Shown piece by piece: positions 10,619 to 21,600 of a stretch of DNA of 64,000 nt. The notes under the pieces were generated by a model. The model was not told where the DNA came from, did not search any database, and saw only the letters and a list, made by a program, of their open reading frames with translations. Within the stretch, counting starts at the first letter, position 1, and every line of letters begins with the position of its first letter. The DNA lies in assembly GCA_011799875.1 (NCBI GenBank), contig CM022298.1, positions 193,462,423 through 193,526,422 of the forward strand. The letters are read 5' to 3'. A program made the position numbers and the translations under genes. Origin of the DNA: Thinopyrum elongatum (taxonomy: Eukaryota; Streptophyta; Magnoliopsida; Poales; Poaceae).

Positions 10619-11294
10619 GTCGGCCTTGGGGTTGTTGCTTGAACTTGATGAATCAGTTTGTAGCTACTTGTTTGTTGAGTGACGTTGTTATGGCTTTGTT
10701 TATAAAGAAGACATGGTGTGTTTCTTTTCTCTAAAAAAGTAAACTGCAGAGAACGGACTTAAGGTTGATGACTTATGATTGTTGAAAACTAAACTGAACT
10801 GGTCCGTCCACAGTTTAGATATATTTGTTTCTTCATGTGAACGGCTGAAGGTGAATGGTCAGCAATCCTCCTTTTCAACCAGGTGACGCTACCACGCTGC
10901 ACGGCACTGCGCTTCCCCAGCTCGCAATATCAACCATTTGCAATTTCATAAGCAGCCATCTTTGACAAGAACTCCCGCAGATTTTTCTCCGGTCTACACA
11001 GAGGCGCCGTGTTAGCTAGGTATTACATGCACACCAAGACAAATGTGTAGCAGCCTTTTTCATTCAAGGAGAACAAATCAATCAGTAGTAGACTAGTACT
11101 CACTGCAACTACGACCTCGACTCCTTCTGATACTGCCAGGCATGCCATTATCTCCATGACTTTCAGCCAAGGTGCGCGGTGCGCCTCAGCCCTACGAACG
11201 ACCAATCTCCACCCCGCCAAAAACTGTACCGATTGAGCTGCTTACTCTTGAAGGAAGCGCGGCAGGCCAGCAGCACTAAATCTGGCAAGAAACC
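10619..11294. other. Upstream region of the lectin kinase pseudogene
   Basis: Non-repetitive intergenic DNA without a clear ORF. It presumably contains the old promoter and 5' UTR of the receptor kinase. I could not pick a convincing TATA box. Confidence 0.4.
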
Positions 11295-13314
11295 ATGCCG
11301 GCTCTTCTTCTGCTCTTGCTGTTGAGCATGGCCGGAGAGTTGGTCCCGTGCTCCTCCGCCGACGAGGGCCAGTTCGCCTTCCAGGGCTTCGCGGCAGCGA
11401 ACCTTACGCTGGATGGTCTCGCCGCCGTCATGCCCAACGGCCTCCTCGCGCTCACCAACTTCACCCACCAGACAAAAGGCCATGCCTTCCACCCCACCCC
11501 TCTCCGCTTCCTCAACGTCAACGGGACGACCAACTCCACTGCCGTGGCGCGGTCCTTCTCCACGTCCTTCGTGTTCGCCATCGTCTCCAACTACGACGGC
11601 CTTAGCGACCAAGGGCTCGCCTTCGTGGTCGCCCCGACCACCAACCTCTCAACGGCGATCGCCGGGCAGTATGTGGGCCTCCTCAACGCGACGAACGGCA
11701 CCGCGAGCGGCCACATATTGGCAGTCGAGCTCGACACCATCATGAACCCCGAGTTCCGCGACATCAACAGCAACCACGTGGGCATCAACGTCAACAGCCT
11801 CATTTCGCTGAAGGCCAAGCCGGCCGGCTACTACGGCGATGACGGTGTCACCTTTCGGGGCCTGATGTTGAACAGCCGCGAGCCGATGCAGGTGTGGGTG
11901 GACTACGATGGCCAGGCCAGGCAACTCAATGTGACATTGGCTCCTGCGCACGAGCCCAAACCCAGGTATCCTCTCCTCTCTGCGGCCATTGACCTCTCCA
12001 CTGTGCTCACGGACACAATGTACGTTGGCTTCTCGTCGTCGTCCGGCGTGGTGTTCACGCACCACTATGTGCTTGGATGGAGCTTCAGCTTGGACGGGCC
12101 TGCCCCGCCGCTTGATTTCTCTAAGCTTCCAGCATTGCCGCGTGTGGGTCCGAAGGATCGGTCCATGGTCTTGGCTCTCGTGCTGCCATTAGCCACCGTA
12201 TTGATCATCGCCCTGGTCCTAGCTGCCGTCTCCTTCTTTGTGTGGCGCCGGCGTCGATTTGCTGAGGTGCGCGAAGATTGGGAGGATGAGTTCGGCCCAC
12301 ATCGGTTCGCATACAAAGATCTATTTCGTGCCACTGATGGATTCAAGAATGGAAATTTACTCGGTGTCGGAGGGTTTGGCAGAGTATACAAAGGGGTACT
12401 TCCTGGATCCAATTTGGAAATCGCGGTGAAGAGAGTATCACATGACTCAAGACAAGGTATAAGAGAGTTCATTGCTGAATTGGTCGTCTTCGCCACAGGA
12501 ATCTCGCACAGTTACAAGGCTATTGCCGGTGCAACGGTGAACTTCTCTTGGTGTATGACTACATGGAAAATGGTAGCCTTGACAAGTACTTGTACAATAA
12601 CAACGGGCCAACTTTGGACTGGCCTCGAAGATATTGGATCATCAAAGGTGTTGCATCAAGTTTATTGTATCTACTTGAGGATTGGGAACAAGTCGTCATC
12701 CACCGAGATATAAAGGCTAGCAATGTGCTCTTGGATAAGCAGATGAATGGACGGCTCGGCGATTTTGGCCTAGCAAGGTTATACGACCATGGCTCTGACG
12801 CTCAAACAACACATGTGGTTGGCACTATGGGATACCTCGCAAACTTGTGCGCACCGGGAAGGCAACACCTTCAACCGATGTATTTGCATTTGGTGTGTTT
12901 CTTCTAGAGGTTGTCTGTGGACGTAGGCCCATTGAGAGTGGTCAGCATAACAATAGGGTGGTGTTGCTCGACTGGGTGCTTGAGCACCATCGCAATGGCT
13001 TAATCATTGACGCGGTGGATCCACGTCTCATGGGCAAATTCAACACAGATGAGGTCACTCTTGTGCTCAAACTAGGTTTGTTGTGTGCGCACCCGACGCC
13101 CAATGTGAGGCCTCGTGTGCAAAAGGTCATGCAATACCTCGATGGTGTCCAATTGGTTCCTGATTTACCATCGACATACATGAGCTACAGCATGCTTGCT
13201 CTCATGGAGAATGAAGGGTTCGATTCATACATCATGTCATGCCCTCCGCCAGTGATGAGCATCTTCAGTGTATCTGACATGTCGTCAGCAACAGTTCTTC
13301 TCGATGGGAGATGA
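11295..13314 (+). pseudogene. L-type lectin receptor-like kinase, two frameshifts
   Basis: The single-exon layout is typical of L-type lectin receptor kinases: signal peptide (MPALLLLLLLSMAGELVPC), legume-lectin domain (about residues 25-270, with AVELDTIMNPEF and VWVDYDGQARQL), a transmembrane helix (about 292-318) followed by RRRR, then a Ser/Thr kinase. The Gly loop (LLGVGGFGRVYKG), VAIK Lys (IAVKR), HRDIKASN and DFGLAR are all present. Compared with the family pattern about 10 bases are missing near 12486 (between IAEL and LRHRN), shifting the frame. About 4 bases are missing near 12840 (within GYLAPEL), shifting it again. The ORF from 11295 ends at 12713, giving a 472-residue product with the lectin domain, membrane helix and only the kinase N-lobe start. 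The rest is open to 13314. It was probably recently functional; sequencing error is less likely because the surrounding sequence is clean. Confidence 0.88.
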
Positions 13315-14679
13315 ATTTTTTGCTTGTAATCAATTGTTTTTATTGTTCTTCTCTCCCTCTTCCATTGACGGTTTGTAATCAACTTGTGACCCAAGATTTT
13401 ATTTATTTTTGCTCATCATGTGATGCTAGTTTCCGAGTTCCAGAAGCTCTTTTCCTTTAGTCTAACCCATGAATCCGAGATTTTATAGTGAAATGCTTTT
13501 TTTTTGTGAAAAATTCTTCTGGTCCATTAATAAAATGTAACATCAGTACAAAATTCTCATAGGTAATAAAAATTACAACCAAGTCCATAGACCACCTAGC
13601 GACGACTATGATCATTGAAATATTACTATCCTCTTGAGATCTCATGCATCAATCTTTGTATTGGTTGCTGAGGATGATATCAAGTGTCCGAAAATTTGAA
13701 CAAACCATTTCGATATGTCGATTGAATAAGAATTTCCTTTATTGAGAAAAAGGTGTTTTGCTTGTCACCTTCAAGTCTTGTATTACAAGTAGAAGTTTGC
13801 CTGTGATTTTTCAATTGAGACTCATTCAAGTCTTTCTATCTCTAAAAAATCCATTCTTGTAATAAATTATTATAAATATTCCCTCTGTAACCTACTATAA
13901 GACGTTTTTTTAACACTATCACGTTTTTTGACACTATCAAAATGTCTTATATTAAGTTACGGAGGAAGTAGTAGATAAATGATGTTTAGTTGTTGTTTTT
14001 AAAATATTTTGGTGACAAATTATAATAAATTTATGTGATCATGATTTTTTTAAGACATGTCGGTGGATCGCGTGTTACACGCGCGCTCACATCAGTGGAC
14101 ATGAGACACATTTAAATGGCTCGGTAAAAAAATCGCTAAAGAAGAAATAAGATTGAAATAGATATTTTTATTATAGATTATATGGCGTGCGTTGCACGTG
14201 CATGTTTAAAATTGCTGCGGGTATGCTGCTTGTTGGGAAGGAAAAAAGGAAAAAGGGATTCGTTTTTCTTTTAAGCCGAAATGGGATTCGTTGGTTGGAA
14301 GGATGCGTTTCCGTTTACATCCTGCGCGACGGGCCCTCGTTTTGAGCGTGCCAGGCGCGGCCGTCTTCCTCGCCTCCGTCGTGCAATTCGACTCCCTTAT
14401 GTATCTGTGCTTCGAACAACTAAAGTATATGTACGGACTTGACGCGAGCTATTGACACAAACTGAAGGATAGGCAAAGTGTAGAGCTAGGCACCAAGAGT
14501 ACGTAGAAGAGTTTGATTTGTAGTCTGATTCGAATCCCTTCGGAATCTTGTAGCCGGGGAGATATGTTCCTTATATAAATACTAGACAGAGGGCTCCCAG
14601 ATAATAACACGCCACGCTTCAAATCAGGATCTTCTAAATCATAATTTCGCTTGACGTTGGATCTCCGATCCTGCGTTAA
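13315..14679. other. Intergenic region, AT-rich
   Basis: This is the 3' flank of the lectin kinase. It contains a Stowaway MITE (13879-13968) and otherwise no gene signal I can support. GCGTGCGTTGCACGTGCATG near 14185-14204 is a short GC-rich patch in an AT-rich setting. Confidence 0.5.
13879..13968. mobile_element. Stowaway-type MITE (Tc1/Mariner), 90 bp
   Basis: Ends TTCCCTCTGTAACCTACTAT and its inverse ...TTACGGAGGAAG are flanked by TA on both sides (13877-13878 and 13969-13970). The inner GACGTTTTT / AAAATGTC arms pair. Confidence 0.85.
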
Positions 14680-16117
14680 GAGTGAAGTCTAATTTAAACC
14701 TTGAGGTTGTAAAGGTTGTCGTAAACGAACCCTTACGTTCAAATCCCTGAAGTTTGTATCCTATACTCTTTGATCCCGGTCGTTTTTAACCTTGATGCCT
14801 TTTTAGGGGGGATTTGACGACGTGACACGGAGAAGCTGGAATTGTTGACTGAACTTGGATTTCAGAACACACATATGCATGTGTAGACGGAGAGATTTGC
14901 AATACAATGAAAGTTGTATTGATGGAGTGCTGATGCACGTATATATAATACAGGGAAGGCATCTATCTCAACTATACAAGACTAGGAGGTGGGCCACAAC
15001 TCCAATACGCGTGCAATACAAAATACATACTCAACAATGCATGCATGTTTTTTATTTGCATGGATCGATGGATGGTGAAATGGACGTGGGCGACGAGTTG
15101 GCTGCCGGGAAGCCGCAGAACAAGTTCCTCTCGTACGGCCAGTGCCAGTGGACGAGAGCACCGAACGCGTAGTCCTGGCGTCCCATGCCAGCGATGCTCG
15201 GCCGACTCGGAGCAAGAAGAGCAGCGGCACCTCCATGTAAGAGAGGAGGAAGAGCACGTAGACGAGCCATGCCACGCACAGGAGGCGTTGTTCAAGGCTT
15301 GTTCTGCCTAGACGTGTTGTAGCAGAGATGGACAGCAGCGAAGGCGTACGACGCAGAAGCTGTGCTCGACGCCAGCAAAGGCAGAGCTGTACTACAACTA
15401 AAAGGTGTTCTTCCCTACAGCGGGGTCCTAGGCGAGCGGGTGCCGGTTGCAAGGTGAACTCGGAGTCGCCCCGAGGCGGCCCACTTCTTCCTATGATTCG
15501 CACAGATGCAGAAACATGGGATCTCTGGTCAAAGCAGAGCTCGTGGACGGCGTGCGCGGCGAGGCACGGACGGCGCACTGCAGGGTGGACGGGAAGCCAG
15601 CGTGCCGCCCTGCTTACTCGCCTCCGAGGCGGCCATTGTGCAGCCGCGCTTGCTCGCCGTCGAGCACGCCATTGTCCAACCGCGCTTGCTCGCTCCTGCC
15701 TAGAGCCATCTTCCGCCACTTAAGCTGCTCGCCGCCGCAACCTCGGGCCACCAGCCCACCACGAGCATGGACGCAGCCTTGTCCTCGCTCAGTCGCTCCT
15801 AATCGCGCACTAGCTCGTCCCGCGCTGCACTGCAGCGCCCCCCCCCCCGCTCCGTGCATTTCTCGTGGCGGTGGCTGCCGGCTGTCCATGCCGATACAAA
15901 TCCTACGCTGCCAATTTTTTTTCATCTTACTTTGTTATTTACTTCTCCTGCTAACATGTGGGTCTTAACCCCATCCCAGCCAATTCTGTTTGGATACGAC
16001 CTTAAGGTTAAAAACAACCGGGATCGAAAAGTACAGGGTATAGACTTCAGAGATTTGAACGTGAGGGTTCATTTCCGACAACCTCTACAACTTTAAGGTT
16101 TAAATCAGACTTCACTC
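14680..16117. mobile_element. Element with about 116 bp terminal inverted repeats
   Basis: 14680-14795 and 16001-16117 are inverted copies of each other (GAGTGAAGTCTAATTTAAAC... versus ...GTTTAAATCAGACTTCACTC) with scattered mismatches. Long inverted ends around 1.2 kb of unrelated, GC-rich sequence (15080-15870) fit a Mutator-like element that may have captured host DNA. I could not find a matching 9-10 bp duplication outside the arms, so the class is uncertain. The minus strand of 14982-15719 is open for 245 codons and the plus strand of 15447-15968 for 173. Neither product is recognisable, and the openness may only reflect GC content. Confidence 0.6.
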
Positions 16118-16264
16118 ACAAGAGGGACATATTTATCTTCTTGTTTGGACTAGGTACGCTTTTCTCCTTGTTGCTCCTATAAGATTTTCACCACTACAAG
16201 ATTTACGATGAAATATATCAACTCGTGTATAACTTCCCTTCGTTGAAACTTGCAAATTAACCAG

Positions 16265-16776
16265 CTGTGGGTTGCCTGTTCGGCGCGGCTTTTATGCTGG
16301 ATAACCCTGCAACCGACTACTACTCTCTCAATCTCACCGGCATCACCGCTTCGTCAACGACCTCGCCGCCGGCGTTCAACTTTACTCTCCACGTCCAGAA
16401 CAAAGGTTTGGTGTTCGAAAACTGCTTCAGCCACGGGCAAGTGGCCGTGTCGTACGCCGGCGTTGTCATCGGAGAAGGGCGTGTGCCGGGCATGTGCGCA
16501 GGGCCGGGAACGAAGGGAACGGCGGAGGTGACGGCCCTGGCGCACGGCGCCGGCGGAGGAGCGCCGCTGTCGGACAGCCAGAGGAAGCGCCTCGAGGACG
16601 AGATGCGGTCGGGATCTGCGGAGTTTGACGTGGAAGCCAAGCTGTTCCGCGATGGCCACATAAGGGGCCCCGTCGTGTTGTGGTGTAAACTTGGACCGCA
16701 AGAGTTGCAGCAGTCTTCGGATTGTAAGGCTTTCACTGATTTGGGACGCAGGGCCATGGAGCAATATTGGATATGA
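16265..16776 (+). pseudogene. NDR1/HIN1-like (LEA-2 domain) protein, C-terminal exon only
   Basis: Open frame to TGA at 16774-16776, with the LEA-2/NHL hallmarks: AFNFTLHVQNKG, CFSHGQVAVSYAGVVIGEG and SAEFDVEAKLF. Family members are plasma-membrane-anchored proteins linked to pathogen response, normally with an N-terminal cytosolic tail and one membrane helix. Here neither is visible. The frame is closed by TAA at 16258-16260, and a plausible 3' splice site (TTAACCAG) ends at 16264, so this could be a last exon. The upstream 1.4 kb is occupied by the inverted-repeat element ending at 16117, and I found no upstream exon. It is either an intron-containing gene whose first exon I cannot see, or a remnant cut by the insertion. 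Confidence 0.6.
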
Positions 16777-17129
16777 ACATGTTGCGATCTGGTCGATCCT
16801 ACACGCGTCTCTGAAATAAATTTTCAATCACCAATTATGTATGCTTCGAATGATTTATCAGTTGGGATGTAAAGTTATAGTTTATCTTAACCATGAACTA
16901 TTGTGTTTGGTCCAGTTTATTAGAAACCGAGGCAAAATATGTCCCATGAATTAATTAAGGACTGTGCTAACGTCCAGTCGACTGGACGTTAAGCAACAGA
17001 TCCGCACGATCGTAATCCAGCTTCCTCTCGCGACCCACACGCTTGAGCCCAATAACCAACCAAGCCACCTTTAGTTGCTGTCTATTGTATATAAACAAGG
17101 CTATTTGAACCTTTCTTTTTTCTGTCATA
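16777..17129. other. 3' flank of the NHL-like exon
   Basis: No gene. It contains a perfect 22 bp palindrome at 16969-16990, described separately. Confidence 0.5.
16969..16990. repeat. Perfect 22 bp palindrome
   Basis: Half-site AACGTCCAGTC is followed immediately by its exact complement, centred on GTCGAC. It may be the terminus of an unrecognised transposon. Confidence 0.7.
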
Positions 17130-18270
17130 TCAGCGATAATAATTTTTTTTGCTTGGTAACTTTGGCATGACCAGCGTGATAACTATGATTTGAGCAACAT
17201 GATAACTATACTATGATAAGCCTGATAACTATAATATGAGAAGGTTAATGACTATACCATGAGAAGAACGATAACTTTAGCATGGGGTAGTGGTAACTTC
17301 ACACTGGGGTATGTTTCGACAAAAAAAAGTTACCGGGACATGTTTCAGTAACGCTTTTCACATGGGTAAAAAGTTATCAAATGTGTTATATGTAAGTTAT
17401 CGGGTGTCTGGTGCGTAAATTACCATGCTATTTGCACTAGGTTATCAGGGCATATTTCTAGAACTTATCGCCCAAGGTGAAAAATTATCAATGCGTTTAT
17501 ATGTAAGTTATCAGGTTAATTGTACGTAAGTTATCATCTTATTTACCCAGAAGCTACCAGGGGTATATTTTAACAATTTTTTCACCTCGGATGGTCAAAA
17601 AAGTGGTATTTTATTTGAACTTGTCAAGAGCCAAGTAGTGAGTGAGTTGGCTAGTGTGTTAAGATCTCAATATTGAAGTCTTGAGTTCAATTCTCAGCTT
17701 TATCATGATTTTTTAGGCTATAAAACTACAATATGGAAACTACTAGCATCAAGATTTGTTTCCAACATCTTTTTCTCCCCAAAATTATCAGGCCTGCGAT
17801 GTGTGAGTTATCAAGCTATTCGCACAAAAAATAACCGAGGGGTATTTCATCAACGTGCCTCCCTCCACCCGGTCGCCAAATTTACCAAGACCTAAGTACA
17901 TAAGTTATCAGGTCAAACGATTGTGAGTTGCCGTGATATTCACATAAAAGTTATCGGAGGTATATTTCATCATCTCTATTCGCCAAAGTTATCAGGACCT
18001 GGTTGCATAAGTTATCAGGTCTCTGATGTATGAGTTACCATGCTGTTCACATCAAAAGTTACCAGGGGATATTTCATCAACACCCACCCCTATGCTAAAG
18101 TTATCAGGACTGAGTTATATAAGTTATCAGGTCTGTGATATGCGAGTTATCAGGTCTATGATGTGTGAGTTACCATGCTATTCACACAAAAAGTTGCCGA
18201 GTGGATGTTTCATCAACTCCCCCCTCACCCCCACCCCCGCACAAAAATTAAGTAGGGTGTTATCAACTTG
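17130..18270 (+). repeat. Degenerate tandem repeats built on AAGTTATCAGG
   Basis: A unit of roughly 110-135 bp recurs, with the elements AAGTTATCAGGTCTGTGATG, GAGTTACCATGCTATTCACA and GGTATATTTCATCAAC. The last element recurs near 17845, 17958, 18070 and 18206, with weaker copies near 17310, 17440 and 17566. No protein is encoded. The clearest copies are at the right, and the array degrades leftwards. Confidence 0.7.
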
Positions 18271-18379
18271 AGACTCGTGAAAGTAGATATCATGATGATT
18301 GTACGTGAGTTATTGGAGAAATCCAAAGAAAAAGAACAAGAAATTTTTTCATTTCTTTTCTCGTATAGTAGTAAAAAGG

Positions 18380-18520
18380 TTCAAATACCTCGTTATGTCT
18401 GGACCGGTCCGGACAAATTTGGTGACCGTCGTTGGATGACCAAAAATGTCTAGACTGTCCAGTCCATACATTTGCGGGTGATTGGTGACGCGGATTGGAG
18501 TTGCCCTAAACTTGGACGGA
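18380..18520. mobile_element. Possible terminal fragment of a Harbinger/Tourist-like MITE
   Basis: It ends ATTGGAGTTGCCC, the inverse of the GGGCAACTCCAA terminus also seen at 35301, and contains GGACCGGTCCGGAC-type GC motifs. The partner terminus was not found. Confidence 0.35.
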
Positions 18521-18631
18521 TGAAGTAGCTTTGTACAGAAAAATAATGATTCTGTACAGAATAAGACTGTTTAATCTACAAGTGAGATGGCTGTATGGTA
18601 TGACAAGAATGTACTGTCAACCAAATCGCAA

Positions 18632-21600
18632 TTACAGCACTGCATCAGAACGAGTAGGGAATTCAAGGCCTTGAATTGCAGGAATGTTTTGCAGATCCTC
18701 GGTACAGTACATAGGAAGAAACCAGAGCAACTTGTTGGTGCCAAATACCTGCAGTACACAATATTTCAGAAGGTTCGTATGGAATTAAGGAGATCGGACA
18801 AACGGAAATGCAGGTAAAATACCTGCTCCAAGTTTTTTCTCCATCCTAGGTCATACTCCCATGAGCATGTTTTCTTTCGCTCGTATACCTGGAATTAGTA
18901 TAACCAGTACAAAAAAGCATATCATTTGGGCATGCCAGCAGCAGCAAGTCACTATACAACCAAAATCTCGTTATTCTTGCAAAGAAATTCAAGCTGAAAC
19001 CTAGATTGTTTTTGTACTGTTGTACTACCAGTGAGTTTAACTACAAAATGAAGGTCATGAAATACTAGGTTATCAAGTACCAATATAATGAGCTACATGA
19101 TATTATTTGAACAGGTGTGTGATGTCAGTTGGTTACACGACCTGAAGATCAACCAGTAACTCCGAATAAATGCAAAACGAAGTTTAACAGTTCAATCAAG
19201 GAATCAGTGTACTTATGAACAGTGGCAAACAGGAAAACAAAAGTATTCACATTACAAATCCTTTACCTCAATAGAAGTCGTATTACTGGCAACAAGAGAC
19301 GTGTGCATGCATATGAAGCAAGGGAGGCTCAGCGCAAACGCCAAATTTAGAACTGCAGTAAAACCATAGGAGTAGGGTAAGTTCAACCACAAACCTTTAA
19401 GATAAGTTTGAAAGGAAGAGGCTTACCGAAAGCAAGAAATAGAATGGCAATATCACCAGCTGAACTGGGGCGCCTACTTCCATCATGAAAGAAGATAATA
19501 AAGCTTGGAAGTAGCACCAATGTATCCAGCAGAGTCTCGAGGAAAGTATACACCTATAATGCAAAGATAGTGCACTTTAAAAGTAATAAGTAGTACGGAA
19601 GCTAAAGAAGCAGGTTGAGAACATAATTATAGGAAGTGTAGCAAGAAGACAATTGACAGGAAACATAATTATAAGTAACTTGTGTTGTAGTTTGTTTGTG
19701 CCCTTATGAGTCGTAAGGCTCGTTATGCTTATGCCCAACACTTATATGTGGCTGAAGCCAACCAGAGTCCCAGCACAGAGAACAGAGTACAACTGTCGTT
19801 AGATTTGGTAAGTTAGCACTTATAACACAAGACAACGTTGAAGGTTTTCGTTAAAGCTTTTCCATGTCTTTCTGTTTTTAAAATCAATGTATACTTCCGT
19901 GTCTTTTCTTGCTACCTACATTTTGAAAAATAAATACAGATGAGCAAGTCCGACAATCCTAAACATGCAAATTATGGTAATAATTTGTGCATGAATCTAT
20001 CAGATAATATCACCACAAATATGGAAGTGCTTATTGTCATCGAGGAAACAACACACAAATATGGGGCTAAAAGCCTACGACATGATATCAAGCCAATAGG
20101 TGGCATAAATTTGTTGAATGAACCTGAAAAGGCAAACCACATACTCTTAAGATACTAGAAAAAACACAAATATGTGGCTACAAAATGATAACAAGCCAAT
20201 TGGTGGCATAAACTCTCTGAGAAGTTTTGGCAATACTGATTTATAATTTTGTGTTACATTACGATAGTATTTGGTGAAAATCTGTTTGGAGAGCATCAAT
20301 TTTAGTCATTCTGCTATTTTGAAGTGTTTTTTTAGAAAAACTAGCAATTGGCAGTTTCGTAAAAGCATGACCTAGGCCAAAAAGGTTTAGGTGGTTAGCC
20401 CATAAAATACTCCCTCCGTCCGAAAATACTTGTCGGAGGAATGCATAAAAATGAATGTATCTAGAACTAAAATACGTCTAGATACATTCATTTCTTCGAC
20501 AAGTATTTCCGGACGGAGGGAGTAGTTCAACCAATTTTGCTTACAGCCAAGATCCAAACAACCCGCAAGGCCTAGTTTGCCTGTTTGGACATCAGGTTCT
20601 CATCAAAATAAGATTTCTTAAGGTAGATTTAGGGCCCAAAAAAAGTCTAAAATCTTGTTTCGTTATAGCACGACAGAACTAGTATATCCCACAACAAAAA
20701 TACATGTCAGCGAAATCACTCTAGCATGGTTTTCACACAAGTCCAGAACAGGTATAAGAGACTGGTTTACTAATACAAAATATTTTCACTACACCCAATC
20801 CTAACCGAACAGCAACTTAAAATCTTGCTCAAGCTATATAAAAATGCGCTCTCAAAAAACCATTATACACTATCCGAGATTAATTTCCCAATAAGTGTTT
20901 CAATAATCAATTTCCCAATGAGTGTTCCAATCCTACCAGGAAAAGGAGAAAATATTTGTAATTCCTTGCTCCAACACAATTTACTACCCAAACACAGTGA
21001 TGATCCATTTTCAGTACGCATCTGTCACCTACATAGTCAAATACACAGGTCACAATAAGAATGTAATACAAGGGATAGATGACTTTCATGCATTTATCGG
21101 TAACTATAAAAGAAAAGCACACAAGCTGCACACAAACTATGCAAGAACTTTCTCGTGCTTTTCACCAGGCATTTCTGCAGCAACTTTACAGATCACCCTT
21201 TCGTGGGCTGCTTTTGGCATTGCGGTGGATTAATGATATTCCACCTTACCTTTCCAGCTTTTGTCTATTATACCTTTTGTTTAAATCAATTTATCCCTAC
21301 TTGCGCGGTTATTTTTCCATAGAAGATTATAAATTAAGTTCGGCGGAATACAGTTCAGCAACTGCAAACTGACTGTTATTCATTGAAAGTAACATCGGTA
21401 CTAAAGCGACATTCAATCCAGTTCAGTGACCATAATCTGGCACTTGCAAGATCATTCGCATCATAACCAACCAATTTATATTGGATGACAAAAAACATTT
21501 TTCCTGAAGTATGAAGGTTGGTTTGAAGCAGTGGCATATTATAAATTAATTGACACAATGAAGAAGGCTGACTTACAGACAGAACAGTGATGGCAACGTG

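Noticed and set aside
14982..15719. 245-codon minus-strand frame inside the inverted-repeat element as a gene
   Set aside because: No recognisable domain, a competing plus-strand frame, GC-rich context and no splice or promoter evidence; kept only as possible captured sequence.
17130..18270. CRISPR-like or satellite array
   Set aside because: Units are degenerate, lack constant repeats with unique spacers, and the sequence is plant nuclear DNA.
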